Of a DNA stretch of 64,000 nucleotides, positions 1 through 12,981 are shown piece by piece. Position 1 is the first letter of the stretch. Each line of letters starts with the position of its first letter. Origin of the DNA: Argopecten irradians (lineage: Eukaryota > Mollusca > Bivalvia > Pectinida > Pectinidae); contig NC_091141.1 in NCBI RefSeq assembly GCF_041381155.1, positions 23,890,828 through 23,954,827 on the forward strand. Direction: 5' to 3'. A model generated the notes under the pieces. It saw only the letters and a program-made list of their open reading frames with translations, had not been told where the DNA came from and searched no databases. Made by a program: the position numbers and the translations under genes.

Positions 1-537
1 GTCAAAAACAATACTGTAATAACTGGTCAAGCTAAATGGGGAACCTCTTTTGACTACGATCAAGAAACATGGAAAGATATATACAATATACCCTTCATCT
101 CTACCAATAATACTAAACATCAGTGGCTTCAGTTCCGAATTTCCATTTATATACTAACAACTAACACTTATCTTTGTAAAATTGGTCTCTCTAATAATCC
201 TTATTGTTTGTTATGTGCTTTAGAAAGGGAGACAATCACTCATCTATTTTGGGAATGCTCTGAAGTTCAGAACTTTTTAGCTAATTTTGAAAGTCTTTTA
301 GATATTCTGTTTATACCATTTGCAATTAATAAAGAAACTATGCTTTTCGGAAAACTTAATCATAACGGCATATATCAAAGAATAGATAATGAAATTGTTC
401 TTTTTATCAAACACTATATTTTTAAAACAAGATGTTTACATGGTTCTTTAAATGTGATGGCTTTTTTAAACTGTATTAAAAATTATTATTATGTTCAAAG
501 ATACATAGCTTATAGAAAAGGAGAAAAAAACTTTTAA
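1..537 (+). mobile_element. Non-LTR retrotransposon ORF2 C-terminus, copy 1 (runs off the left edge)
   Basis: Frame 1 is open from the first base to a TAA at 535-537 (178 residues). It is nearly identical to the last 178 codons of the LINE ORF at 14441-15736. It carries a Cys-x2-Cys ... His ... Cys cluster (CLLCALERETITHLFWECSE) typical of the C-terminal zinc-binding region of LINE reverse-transcriptase proteins. The catalytic part of the protein would lie left of the window. It is part of the large duplication, so it is probably a passenger rather than an independent insertion. Confidence 0.85.
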
Positions 538-1977
538 AAATATTACCAAAGATTGGAAAAAATGGATAAAACTATTAGAACTCACAAATCCCTGATAGTT
601 GCACATATCTTTTACTAAAATAGAATATATATTTATTTGTCATACATACATGTGCCATGCTTGCTTTTGATCAAGATGTTGAGCAGTAGTTTTTAATTCA
701 ATTGTAACTATCAAATATAGAATGAGTATCTAACTTTTTTTTTTTTTTTTTTTTTACTTTTTTTACTCATGTTTTCATTTAGTTGACTCATTATTCTTCA
801 TATAAGAATATATCTACATTTAACTCTTATTCTTCACTATCTCTCGTTTCTAGTTCATCCCATTATCCCTTCTTTCCTTCTCAATTCTTTGTTCTTTTTT
901 ATTTTATTTTTTCTCTCCCTCCTCTCTCTCTATAAAAAATCAAATAATTATAATTATAATGATGAATGAAAGAACAGCAGAGTGAAAGATGTGCATGGAA
1001 GATAGCTATTCAATATTTCATGTGATTAATGTAAAACTGATGTATTGTTTGACGAAAAATAAAAAAATTACAAAAATAAAAAAATTACAAAAAAAAAAAA
1101 TACATTTGAGCTTTGGGACGGGTGTTTGGTATCAGATTCTACGAAATTAGAAATATCTCAACGTCAGGCCGTGCGAATTATTACTGTACTGGTGTACTTT
1201 CATATGTAACTGTTTCAGCTTTATATTTTGAAACGAGAATTGATACATTTTATACACATACAAATGTACCAAGCTACGCATATTAAGAAAACCTAGTTTA
1301 GTCTATAAAATCGAGAATAATTTAGCCTAAAACTATCTCCATTCACTTTTTCTTCCAGAATACGGCGATACTAATAAAAATACATTATTATCTAACTACA
1401 AGTATGGAATTCATCTTTACATACTCCTTTGATACCTTCTCTTCGTAAATGAAATGACTTGAATGGAGCGACTAGATTATCATCTTCTTTCCAACTTTTT
1501 AAAAAGATATATATCATATAATTCTGATGAAAAATGTCCAGATCATTACAATTTTAGTAACAAATATCGTTGCAGTCCGTTTTTGACTTATTTCCTAAAT
1601 ATTTTCAGGCATGTGCATTAATAATAACATCCAGTAAATTGTGTATAAGGAAAGGGGTTTTATAATTGTCCGATCTTTTTTTTAGAAGTAAAAAGTAGAT
1701 AATTGGGGCAAGGGATTGGGCCTAAACTACTTTTGAATATGTTGATTTTTGTACGAAACAATAGATTATATACTTTTGTGAGTAATTCAATGGAATAAAA
1801 TCCTTCCGTTACACATGACACATCGATTATTTACGAACAGATTTCAGTGTCAATCAAAACGTCAAACAATAACAGGAATAGTTGGTATCAGGCAATCAAT
1901 TATGTTTTATTGTATGTAAGCATGTTTGATCATACATTTTCTTCTAAAATTTTCAAGTCTTGAAAGGTTGATCATGT

Positions 1978-4222
1978 CTACGCAGGTAACGTCAGCTTGC
2001 AGATTCTCATGCGGAAAATGGTAGGGTCTTCATTGCATTCTCTGTTAATAAACAAAGGTTAATTACGTCTATAATAGTTTTTATACATCACAAATGCAAA
2101 GGAGATATTCATCTAAAGTCTTTCAAACTTAAAACTGTGAGAGTTGTTTTTACATTGACATTTAAAGTGAAAATCAAATGGTAAAAGGTACCCAACCTTT
2201 CGAAAACTGCTTTTAATTCTTAAAATGGGAGTGTAAAACGAGATCGATGATTTCGTATAATGGCCAAAGTTATCAACTTACTACACTCATCATAATCTTC
2301 TAAATAGTTTATTAAAATAATTAAAATGTTAATTTTCATATCGCTGGTCGTAGTCCTAAATATCGCGTGGTAGTTGATATTACTGCACCAGACAGCAAAA
2401 CAGCAAAATTGATCTCTACACTTATCATATATTACGCAGGAACTCTTGAATTTGTTTGATGTTGTTACTTCATCTTAGGCCTTCGATATGTATTTTTTAT
2501 GGTATTAATGATTTTAAGACACCTTTAGATTTTGCTCCGGAAAGGTAGTGGGCCTTTAACAAGAAAGTCTGTTAATATGAAATAAGAGAATAAACGTAAA
2601 TTTTAATATAATAAGTATAATCTAATAGGTTAGTGGAACACAACATATTTTCGTATATGTAAACATATTTATGACCACGTCCATGTTATTGTCTTTAAGA
2701 TTAAAACAATTATCCGGAAACATTTAAAGCAACTGTTTTGTTATTTCTTTGTCATTATATCTACTTACCCATAGAGGGATTTGCCGACTAGAGCATAACC
2801 ATCGGGTACTTGAAAGTCGAATCCAAGAAGGAACGAATAGAGGATATTTTGATCGAAACACTCTGTGAGGACGACATCTGTCGAGGAAATAAAATGTCTT
2901 AAGCACTTTCATAGTCATGACCAAAGCCTTATTCAATAGCAAATAATCCAATCCAAATTGTAATTGACTTATTAAAATGTGTATCATATCGCAATATCAA
3001 AATTTTGGATAACAACACCGTCGTTTGTAGAGTCGTTTCAAATTGGTTCTATAAGTGTGATAATTTCAAAGAAAAAAATCTTCATAAAATGTCATGGGAT
3101 TATAGTGAATTATAAGGAGTAATCTAAAAACATTTTATTTATCTGAGGTATAACGCAATACTATCAATGACTAAAATAGATTCAGTGACATTTCTCTGTG
3201 ATGTAACTAAAATATTTTACATATTCTTGAAAATGTGCGAATTTTTTCGCCCGAATAAAACCCCCAGATATTTGTTAACTGAGTTTGAGATAAACATGTG
3301 GTAATCTTTCATATCCGAGTCGCATCACGTGGTCAATATCGGCGATATCCGTATAATATCGGAGCTTCCCGAAATGCATTACGTTACCGACATGATTGAA
3401 ATAGATCGGAACAGCTCGGGACCTTTCGAACTACTTTCAACGTGTACACAAGAAAATATATAATAAATAAATATATGTACAGTAAAGTAGTCATGTACAT
3501 TGTTGTTTGAATATTTGTGTAAACTCACGATTATCAAATTGTTTATAATTATGTCAATATGATGTAACGATCATGTTACCCATATAATTTTGCATTGCGA
3601 AATTCGTGACGAGTATTGGTGTTTTTGGTGAATAATGTTGGATTAGAATTCATGTCATTGTTAAATAATTTACCAGACTTTGATTTATGTAACACCTTGC
3701 CTCATATGGGATTTAAATTCGCGACCCAGAAGTGGAGAGCATAAACGAAGTAATATGTCGGGACATCTTAATCAATCAGTCACCACGCTCTCCATATAAA
3801 TTTTACACAGCAAAGTAACAACTGTTTTATTGACCTACACCTGTCACAAACTATAGCAAACACGATCATAGCTTCATATATCTGAAATCACAATCCTATA
3901 GAGATCGAATCATTAGTTAAAAAGAAATATGGACCGACGCCAGATTGTACATTCCTTTAGCAAATATACTTACCGGATTCGAGCTCACAGCAGACTGGTT
4001 GCATGTTGTACGTACCAACAAACACATGGTTAACCGGACAGGTAAAAGATTGTGTACTACTGTTGACGTCTACAAAATATACACATACCAATACAGTATC
4101 ATGTCTTCCAATCCTTTTTTTGTTTAGCTGCTACAGAAAAAATACATTTATTTATTTCTTTGGGACTTGTGAGAAGGAAGATTGCATTATAGGATATGTA
4201 ATGAGTTTCATGATATGAATTA

Positions 4223-4259
<37 letters not shown>

Positions 4260-4955
4260 TTTGCGAGCCTTTGACGAGATTTTTTTCTCTCAAATCCAAT
4301 ATGAAGGGAAATTAATGGCATATTATATTCATCATATGGCTAATAGTTGCCTATATAATACAGTTCCTTAACTTATCATGTGGAGTATAAAACTACTTAT
4401 CAGTTACGTTCATAAATAATGTGTTATGATCATGAGTTATCAAAATGATAATTACTTACTTAATGCAGTACAACGGCCTGTTATCAGATCTGATTCTGCA
4501 CATCCTGACTGTAGCCTTCCGACGCTAGGGTCAAGCAAACATCTCGTTGGAAGTGTAAAATCCGTGCATCTTTCGGGAAGGAGTGTTTCACATCCCGGAT
4601 CGCTAGGGTATATATGTTCAATGCTTTGTTCATACAGTATGCAGAATACAGAAGCAATCATGCTAATATACGCTTGTGTCTTTATACTATTATAAAGGAT
4701 GGTATTGCCACCAAGGAGCATATATAAAGATCATCATCGGAGTGCAGTTGTGACTTGAAAATTAAAATTTAAACCATCGTGTATGTGAGGTTATTAAAGA
4801 TAAATACTTTAAAGAAAGATAATCATTATATAAATAAAACATACACCCCTATCTATTAAATTTCCTCACCTGCTCAATACTAACCTCGAGTCAACCAGGT
4901 GTGACATCAATACCATTACCAGCAAAACCAAACATGTTTCTTTGATGGAAGTCAT
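1978..4955 (-). CDS. Secreted cysteine-rich protein, 5 coding exons, copy 1
   Basis: I joined five exons on the minus strand: 4885-4955, 4460-4602, 3974-4069, 2769-2877 and 1978-2041. They give 483 nt, 160 residues and a TAG stop. Every junction has AG/GT sites (donors GTTAGT, then GTAAGT three times) and the reading frame is kept at all four joins. The start is the ATG at 4953-4955, followed by a hydrophobic stretch (LVLLVMVLMSHLV) that looks like a signal peptide. The mature part has 11 cysteines (residues 28, 36, 45, 58, 68, 82, 98, 99, 110, 142, 154) and one N-glycosylation sequon at Asn74. Exons 3 and 4 share a loose motif (CPVNHVFVGTY versus VPDGYALVGKSLYG), suggesting an internal repeat. 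Inferred to be an extracellular disulfide-bonded protein. I do not recognise the family. Coding sequence is identical to that of copy 2. Confidence 0.8.
3688..3799 (-). repeat. tRNA-derived SINE fragment in intron 2-3 region, copy 1
   Basis: Read on the minus strand, this piece carries GGTGACTGATTGATTAAGA, then ATGTCCCGACATATTAC, then a degenerate B-box region (GGGTCGCGAATTTAAATCCC). The arrangement resembles a tRNA-like SINE head seen in bivalve DNA. The same core recurs at 18882-18993 and, more degraded, at 32605-32667. It lies between exons 3 and 4 of the secreted-protein gene (intron 2878-3973). Confidence 0.5.
4228..4257 (+). repeat. Poly-A tract expanded in copy 1
   Basis: A run of about 30 A in the intron between exons 2 and 3. 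The corresponding site in copy 2 (near 19426) has only about nine A, so this is one of the few conspicuous differences inside the near-identical tract. Confidence 0.9.
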
Positions 4956-5403
4956 GGTGTGGAACTTGATGTTTACAATATAAATGGAAATAGTTTTAGG
5001 GATTATAATTTTGGTAATAGTAAGTACTTGATAAAATTATATATTTCATTTCTAATATCTTTCCTAAACGTCTATTGTGTCCAACATTATCAACACAACA
5101 TATCAAGCCCCGGTTAAAAGGATAGAATTCAACTGCTACAAGTCATGAATCGTTATAGCAAGATACTAAATAGACTATTTCTCGTATATTCTCGTATATT
5201 ATAACATATAGCAAAGAGAAACTTTTTACTGAGAAATAGAATAACAAGATTTGTATGCTAGTATATTGACATTGATCCGTTCCTCCCTGACTTACGACAG
5301 TCACATTAAATTATCTGTCTAGCCATCAACATTTGTCGTACATAACAGCTATCTATATGGCTATTGACTTTTGTTTTATCTTTTTCTAACCCCTGATTTG
5401 TCA

Positions 5404-6480
5404 CCGGTTTTAGCTGTAAGAGATTGTTTTCTGTCAACCCCTAGAGTATGGCAGACTGCTGTAATAATTACGTGACGTTCTGACTTCACGTGGTGCAGCT
5501 GTGTTTCGCATTGTCGATGACGTCATCGATTTCGACGTGCATGACTTCATGCGGTGTAGCTGTTGATGATGTCATCAGTATTGATGTGCGGTCGACAGAA
5601 CCATGTTAATATCGTGGTAAAACTACATCTGTTAAGGCTGATATCTTTTGTTTCTTTTCTATATTGCACAAACAAACATGTCCTACCTATGACGAAGTCA
5701 CTACAAATCCCTCTGGAAAATTCATGAATGTCCAGTCTTGAATTCATGAATTACTCCTCAAGTTGTAATTTCAATATCATAGCTAGGTAGAGTACGATTC
5801 TAGCAGCATTCGGTCATTTCAATGTCGTCTTTTAATTTTGCATTCAAACCTGTTTAAAACGATCACCTAAGGGACCGAAGAAAAACGGCTGCTTACGACA
5901 AGTGGTTGCTTAATTAGAGTTCAATATATAGTGTTTTCCATTGTGAGGCCACCATCTGACCGCTCAAGTCAGTGGACCGTTGATATGCCGTTGCCAATAA
6001 AGCATGTTCGGCTATAAAGATAATGACTAGAAAACAGGTCTTTGGCTCTTACTGACACCTCTCTATATGTGCAATACTTTGCCAAGGTCTATACATGTAA
6101 TTCGGCCAGCCATATAACACTACCCAATTTCAGAAAAAGAATGATTATATCTATCGCGCTTAAGGCCTGTGACTAGAGCTTGTCTTTCTCTCTCTGTCTT
6201 TCAAGCAATATACTTTATATCGTTTATCTACACTGATATTGGGTTAGGATTGTCTCTCTCCTCCGTGATGTTGATTGTCATCGTAATGCTGTCAGTATGA
6301 ATGAATATTTTTGTGTATGTCTATCTGTTTATCTCTCCGTCAATATTAGTCGTTATGTTGTATATCTCTGGATTATTGATATGATTTGTCTATCCCTCGT
6401 ACTGACAGTCAAATGTCTTCTTAATACTGCACGCCAATACTATTCTATCGTAACGATTACTTAATATTAAGATAATGATG
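5404..6480. repeat. Dispersed about 1-kb repeat, in intron 1 of copy 1
   Basis: Rich in TGACGTCA-like palindromes (CGATGACGTCATCGAT near 5515) and pyrimidine stretches. It is the counterpart of 20574-22040 and shares scattered blocks with 61590-62430 (for example GTCAACCCCTRGRGTATGRCAGA and CGATCACCTAAGGGACCGA). No coding potential seen. It occupies the intron between the inferred 5' UTR exon (6754) and the ATG exon (4955). Confidence 0.65.
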
Positions 6481-6753
6481 ATAACTTTTGAGATGGCCCC
6501 TTTATTGGGCTTCTGATCTATGTCTTTATATCTGTGTCAATTGTAATACGAAATAAATTAAAAAATGTAAAAAAAACTTTCACAAAACTGCGTCCTTCTT
6601 CTGGAGACTCTGAACTATCCATTTTATACATATGTATTCAATATTGATAATGTACATGTATCGTAACAATCAAGATCTCTACCTAAACGTTCACACTCAT
6701 CTATATACAGAGGATTAGGCCTAGCATTATGTCTAAAAATATAAGGTACTTAC

Positions 6754-6834
6754 CTGGAGTCTGAGAGATGTGTTCACACAAGGAATTCAGCTGCAACGAT
6801 GTTGTCAAACATGCATGTAACACCTTTATTTATA
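6754..6834 (-). promoter_or_regulatory. TATA box and 5' UTR exon of the secreted-protein gene, copy 1
   Basis: On the minus strand a TATAAATA box (6827-6834) stands about 30 bases before a short conserved segment. That segment ends in a strong donor, CAGACTCCAG|GTAAGT, at 6754. The segment has no open frame linked to the protein and so would be a non-coding first exon, spliced to an acceptor just upstream of the ATG at 4955. Both box and donor are kept in copy 2 although the surrounding DNA has diverged. The transcription start and the splice to the ATG exon are inferred. Confidence 0.5.
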
Positions 6835-7434
6835 GTTTTACTTTTTAATATCTTACGCAACTGTTATTAATATGCGATAGTAATGAATGTTCATATAAAA
6901 ACAGCTGTCTCTACCATTAAAAACGATTGCGAATGTTATAATGCAGGGACACACTATCAATTACCTTTTGTATATATCTTTCTTATTCGGAAATTATATA
7001 ACAAGCACCATGCAAATGTCTTTTTCATAACAATGTATATTTCAAAATAATCTATGCATATTGGATTCTAACCACGCCTAAATGGAAAGTAATACTTTTA
7101 CCAAGGACACTTCTGCATATTTATTTGTATGCATTTCCCCCCTTTCAACATGACCTGATATCTTCGATTTATTTATGTTGCATATGTCGTTTACATACGG
7201 CAATTTAGAGAAACACGTCTTATTGAAAAATATATATAAAGACACATAAATGACAAAAATAAACTTAACTGATGTTACACAAAAAGTGTTCTTTCGATCC
7301 AGTAAAATAGTATATTTAAGTTAAAATATGAAAACGACAAATCTTATGGTGAAAAAACGAATTACAAAGAACCATTATAACAATAATTATGACGTGTATT
7401 ACCTGTACCGAGAACAATACATTTATAAAACAAA

Positions 7435-8444
7435 TTATCATTTTTCTGGATTTTTTGTCACTTCTCATTGGTCAAAAACACGCCACGTGATCACCGATAT
7501 AAAACTATATTGCACGAATTTTCCGGAAGTGGTTTATAGAAAAAGTATATTGTACGATTATTCTTAGATAACGTTATCGTCCTCGTTACCAAAACGTTTC
7601 GTTTTCCTGGCGCTTTGAAACAAACGCTTTGGTGACCTGAGTTTGAAGCGTAACCACAAAATATGACAGACGACGTTGATTGTTTCGGTTTCTATCAAAT
7701 ATGACGATGACTTCCAGCTGAACTACAATTTAAACTTTTAAATTTCCAACATAAACACGGTAGGAGAGTAGGAAATAATCGAATAACATTCAAGCATCTG
7801 GAGCCATTGAATAGTGAATACGTTTGATGTTTATTTTTTTAAATTCCACCTAGGCTACATGTAGTTACAACATTAGGTGTAGGCTAATCCTACTGTATGT
7901 ATACGATTTGTATTTTACGGAATGGAGTACTAAGCATAAGAGAATGTATCTTAATGTCAGTCTGAATCTGTTAATATATGTCTGACGTCGAAGTGGATTA
8001 TTTCAACGGAGAACAAACTATACATTTAATTGACTGTGTCCTTAAGACATGGAGCTACAGGTATAATTGAGTACATGTACATGTATGCAATTTTCAAACA
8101 CGCATGCAACGGGTGTAATAAAAGCGTGAAGTGCATCAATTGATACTGTTTTCATATGTTGTTTTTAAATTAAACTTGTTACAAAATCATAAGATTGTAT
8201 ATGCCATCACGAAGCAGAATATACAATGCGATGCATATTTAGTTTCAGACTCATTTCAAAATGTTAAAAATCCAGAAAAATAATAAAACAATTATAGCAT
8301 TTTGATTTCGGTCAATACATGGTTATATCGACCACAGAAAAAATATCGACCTCGGACTACGTCCTCGTTCCATTTTTTTTCTTATGTCGATATAACCATG
8401 TATCGACCTCATCAAAATGCTATATTTGTATAATATCACACATT
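7435..8444. mobile_element. About 1-kb segment present only in copy 1
   Basis: Copy 2 runs straight from ACAAATT to TATACTCTTAC (near 22980) where copy 1 has about 1,010 extra bases. The extra DNA contains a 15-bp inverted pair (TTTTTCTGGATTTTT at 7441-7455, its reverse complement at 8266-8280) and, next to it, a palindrome at 8294-8423. It may be a non-autonomous DNA element inserted in copy 1 or a deletion in copy 2. The short shared bases at the join do not decide which. Confidence 0.6.
8294..8423. repeat. Foldback palindrome
   Basis: Arms ATAGCATTTTGAT ... ATACATGGTTATATCGAC pair with GTCGATATAACCATGTAT ... ATCAAAATGCTAT. The loop carries CCTCGGACTACGTCCTCG. Likely a small palindromic non-autonomous element. 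Confidence 0.8.
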
Positions 8445-8755
8445 TATACTCTTACTGATATCAATCCATAATACTTACAATGGAAAGACGAAAGATGTAC
8501 AACATATTTTATAAATAGATATTAAAATATAGCACGGCCGTATGATATTTGTTGATATTTGGCTTTTTTTGTTTGAATAATAACCCCTGAATAAAAACAA
8601 AGGTAGTTCAAGAGCATCATCATTACTACTTTCATTATATGGCACTAAATAAACGATCAGTGTAACATGTTTTGTGGGATCTCTCAGTCTTATTTAACAA
8701 ATATCTGCAGTTGTTTAAGTTTTTAATGTTATTTTATAAACCAATACCATTTTAG

Positions 8756-8794
8756 GAAGGAGCACGTTTAGGAAGTCAGGAACACGGATCTGCG
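8756..8794 (+). other. Possible 39-nt exon
   Basis: AG acceptor after a T-rich stretch (CCAATACCATTTTAG) and donor GCG|GTAAGT enclose 39 bases that read in one frame for 13 residues without a stop. No partner exon could be linked with confidence, so this is only a candidate. The flanks 8580-9380 hold nothing else I recognise. Confidence 0.2.
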
Positions 8795-9380
8795 GTAAGT
8801 TTCAGGTAATTATCCCTCGATAAGTACATGGCAAATGTCTGCTTTTAGAAGCATTTTTAACCGACTCATTGTAAGAGAAATACTGCAATGAAATCAAACG
8901 TTATGATGATGTTAGCGACTTTATGCATATACGCTGCGTTTCCTGATGACGTTACACAAGTTTCTCGGACAGAGAAATCTCACATGATATCCAGTGAGAT
9001 ATATTTTGTATCTCGTCCGATCTGTCTGGTACCTTCACGCAATTTTGGCGGCATTTTACGTCATTCATGTGATAATAATCAAGAATCGGTGACGTCACAC
9101 GCTTTTGATAGTCAATATTATTAGAAATATGTACATTCAGCATTTACCAAGCATTATTTGGTTGCTGTTTTCAATTATTAAAATAATATATGGCGATTGA
9201 TCATCGTTTTTCTTTGATATAACCGAACTATAGTTTTACGTGGAATGACAAAATTCAAAGCGCAGATGAAATGGTTAATCGTCCGTGAAAAAGAAGGCCT
9301 AAGACGGGATAATTTTACACTCTGAATGCGTATATAGATGTGTTTTATTATATCTTTGAGGAGCGATAAAACATATCTTT

Positions 9381-9511
9381 AAGTGATCGAGATCGGTTAT
9401 CTCAGTCTCCGACTGAAATATTTATAGCATCACAACCTCGGCCAACGCTTCGGTTGGGATAATGTTACAAAAACTTAGCCCTCGACTGAGATAACTCGAT
9501 TTCGATCACTT
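9381..9511. repeat. Imperfect foldback
   Basis: AAGTGATCGAGATCGGTTATCTCAG near the left end pairs with the reverse complement of the right end (CTGAGATAACTCGATTTCGATCACTT). The loop contains AACCTCGGCCAACGCTTCGG. The following stretch 9512-11407 shows no gene or repeat I can name. Confidence 0.65.
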
Positions 9512-11404
9512 GCAGTTAGCAGATTTTATTAGCCTAGCGTGTGTCAGGTGTCTAACTTCCCTTGTGTATGACATGGAAAAAAAATTACATTCGGGTGCAG
9601 ATATTCTTGTTAGCCTATCAGATCTATTCTTTATATATCCCCATACGATAAAATTTTAATTGTTCTATTATAGAAGTATATTTATCGCGCCGTTAGAGAC
9701 ATGTCACAATGTATCGCTATATTAAAAAGGACTAATAGGCTTTCCTAGTGTTACTGTTGTAAATCTAATTCAAGGGTAGAATTTTCCATATTAAATTTTC
9801 TAGGTAGGAAATTATCCTTTTTCCGCCCCTGTTATTCACCCAAAAATATTAAAAACTAGAAATACACCATTAAAACCACAAGAATGAATAAATGAAAAGA
9901 TATCTATTTTATTTTGTCAAAAACATTGTTTAACTTGTTGCACTGTGACTAACAAAACTTCAAACCATTCATATCGAATGAAAACCAGTTCAAATCAGTC
10001 TTTACCGCGTAAACATCAACGAAATTTATGAAGGTAGAAATGTTTCCCTCATCGGAAGAGTAGATATCTCTGTCCGATGCGGTAGAATAGTTAGTCAATA
10101 TCTTTTTCTTCAAATCGTCATCGAGAATAGATCGAGCAAGTATTTACAACGCCATTTGATTGTCTAACGCGTATGCGTTTTCTACCTAATCCAAGTAAAG
10201 TAGAGAGTTATCATTTTACTAAAGGTCGGAGCATTACAATCTTAAGCGATCACCCATCGCATAGTCACGTGTCGCAATGGACCCGATGGACAATCGATCC
10301 CTCGCGGTCGGTCACTGAGTGTCAGCACGGACCATCGCGAAAGGCTAAAAATGTACCTGTAATGTTGCTCGTAAGCAGCATCCACACCTTCAATGCCTGT
10401 AACTGATTTTTCGTGATTTAGTGATAGGGATTTTGCGAATTATGATTTATTATTTATTTATTTGATTTAAGGATATGTTTACCAGAAATAACGAAAGGAT
10501 GATAAAATAATGATTTCTATAACGTACATATCGACATTAAAGTAAAACTGAAATTAGAAATTAACATTATTTTTCTTTTCATTATGCACCATATCAAATA
10601 TACTGGCTGCTGGTGAAGCTCTTTTGTTCTCCAGGTGTGTTATAGAATACAACATGCAACAGAAACTTTAATTGAGGGAGATTATAATTTATTAATTGGC
10701 TAGAATATACAGAACAATACAAGATATACAAACGTGTTTGGGGAGCCCCCTATCTACGATTCGTTACAATCCCGCTCAAAATTATTTATAAAAGGCATAA
10801 TATCTATATTTTAATTGACATCTTTTTTAAAATTCATAGTCTGCAGCGTCTCCTTTTCATAAAAAAACAATGTTTTAGCTAAAAGAGGTTTCAGTGACTC
10901 CTCGGTCATACAAAATTAGTGTTACATAATAATTAAACAACCATTTAAAAATACTAAAAAAGTGGAGCTCTAAGACCCGTATATAATTTGCACTCACATA
11001 AAAATGGACATCGTTCTGTTTTACGTAAATGTTATAACATGTATAGCAAAATATAAAAGAAAGCAATTTCCGAGGAACTTCAGCACGCGCGTTTCCACAG
11101 CTGTTGCTGCTCGGCTGGGGTGTTCTGATAATGAAGCTATCTCTAATAAGCAGCAACATCTTCGGCAAAACGTTCGGAATGTAAAGTTCCCTAAATAATG
11201 CTTTATTTGATATAATTCTGCTGTATCTAGGATTCTCAAACGTATTAAATCTCATATCAGACGCATACAGATTAATACGTTTTTTTATGTTTTAACATAA
11301 GGCTTTTCACTGACAGAGTTGTCGTTTACGAATTAATTTGAACAGAAAAGATTACTTGTCGATGACCAGCCATACTTGCCGCAGTCATATTCGCCACCTC
11401 TGAA

Positions 11405-11554
<150 letters not shown>

Positions 11555-12677
11555 TAAGCCAGGTTGCAGGCGTAACTTCGGGTGTTAGGAGATATTCGAA
11601 AGCTTTCAAACCTACACAAGGTAAGCTGTAAAATAATCTGGACCTTGTTGAAATATGGAATATATTTATGATTATAATTGTACTTTTTCCAAATTTGTTA
11701 CGGTTACTATGATTCAACTTGTATTAAGATAAATTAAGGAAATTAACATAGTGTTACCATTATGAAATATATATATATATTTTTATTAATGGTTGATATA
11801 GGTAACATATGATAAAGAAAATTAATCGCATCACGGTTCAGTTTTTTTTTCAACTAAAATGTCCAGTTTTCTGTACAGAGTTAAATGTTCGGCCAAGAAC
11901 ACAGTGTCCTAAAATTCTCAGTTTTTTTATCATTTTTGTCACTATTACTTGCAGATTATGCTGATATCTTTTGGAAATATCTCTTGGATACAAGCTTATC
12001 AAGCTTGACTGGAATAGGTGTCCCTTCCTCTAATTTAGAATTAAGGAATGCTGATAAAATTGGGTTCAAATTGCTTCCTTTTTATGTGGTCTAACATCAG
12101 TCATTATGTGTGTTAAAACAGGATTTATGACATAGTAATTCCTTCAATAAATATTTTCCTTATAATTTCATTTATTTGTATATCACGTAATATTCCATAT
12201 TAGCACTACACATGGAGGAATGTAAACGCATCAGCAACGGATGACAAGGTGGCCGCTGAGTAGGCTACACACACCAGATCAGCTCTGATGAGTTTAGGGA
12301 TTTTATATTGTTTTTAGACCAAGTTTCTTCTTCAGCTTTTGCGGACACGTGTATAGATAGAGTAGAAACACTTTGAATTTATAATTTTGCTTTGAAAAAA
12401 GGTCTTTAATAAAATGAAAGAACTGTGGACTATTGACAAGTGATAGTGGATGACTCTTTTTCTGTCACAGTTCGTTTTGAAAGAAAACAAATACATTTAT
12501 ACATTGTATATCTCTTTTGTATTATCAACAGGTAAACACAACAAGGGGTCATATCTTTACATGATAGAGTAGACATGACTGTCCAGCTGGGATTTCCACC
12601 ATTGTTTACGCGGGTAAAGAAGTGTTATATAGTTGATGTATTTACATTCTGTGTTTCGTTTTCCTGTATATCTTTAG

Positions 12678-12981
12678 TAGACCCAAATTACAACATGTGT
12701 ACTGCAATTTACTGTGATGATGTTGACATAGGGATACAGGTACATTGTACATATAGTTCCGTTCCAGATACGTTCGTTCTTGAGATATTGATTTTCGTTT
12801 TTCTTTACTTGGAAGATTAACTGTATATTGGATCACAAAATGATGACTATATTTTTTCGCGCCATTATAAACAAAATTTCATCTAATTAATGATCAGCAC
12901 CGTTTAATATGACGTTACGGCCAATCTGGAGGCAACACAATTATTTTAGTGCTACTACGTATGTCGGAAACATGTACGGCG
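12678..12981 (+). other. Candidate exon pair of an unassigned gene
   Basis: 12678-12739 is bounded by a pyrimidine-rich acceptor (TATATCTTTAG) and donor CAG|GTACAT. It reads DPNYNMCTAIYCDDVDIGIQ after a split codon. 12950-12981 is bounded by TTATTTTAG and GCG|GTGAGT and continues in frame as CYYVCRKHVR. The spacing, sites and phases agree, but I found neither start nor stop exon. The rest of 11560-13490 shows no other feature. Confidence 0.25.

Larger units (their letters stand above)
1..8572. repeat. Segmental duplication, copy 1
   Basis: Matches 15200-23092 in direct orientation. The offset is 15199 at the left edge, drifting to 15194, 15193 and 15179 through small indels. From 1 to about 5000 differences are rare, mostly single bases and poly-A/T length changes. 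Between about 5000 and 5172 they begin to accumulate, and beyond 5173 the copies differ every 10-15 bases. Homology ends near 8572. Copy 1 contains about 1 kb (7435-8444) absent from copy 2. The left end lies outside the window. Confidence 0.93.

Noticed and set aside
4452..4721. 89-residue minus-strand open frame as a stand-alone gene
   Set aside because: Only its second half is coding; it is exon 2 of the five-exon gene, and the first part is intron.
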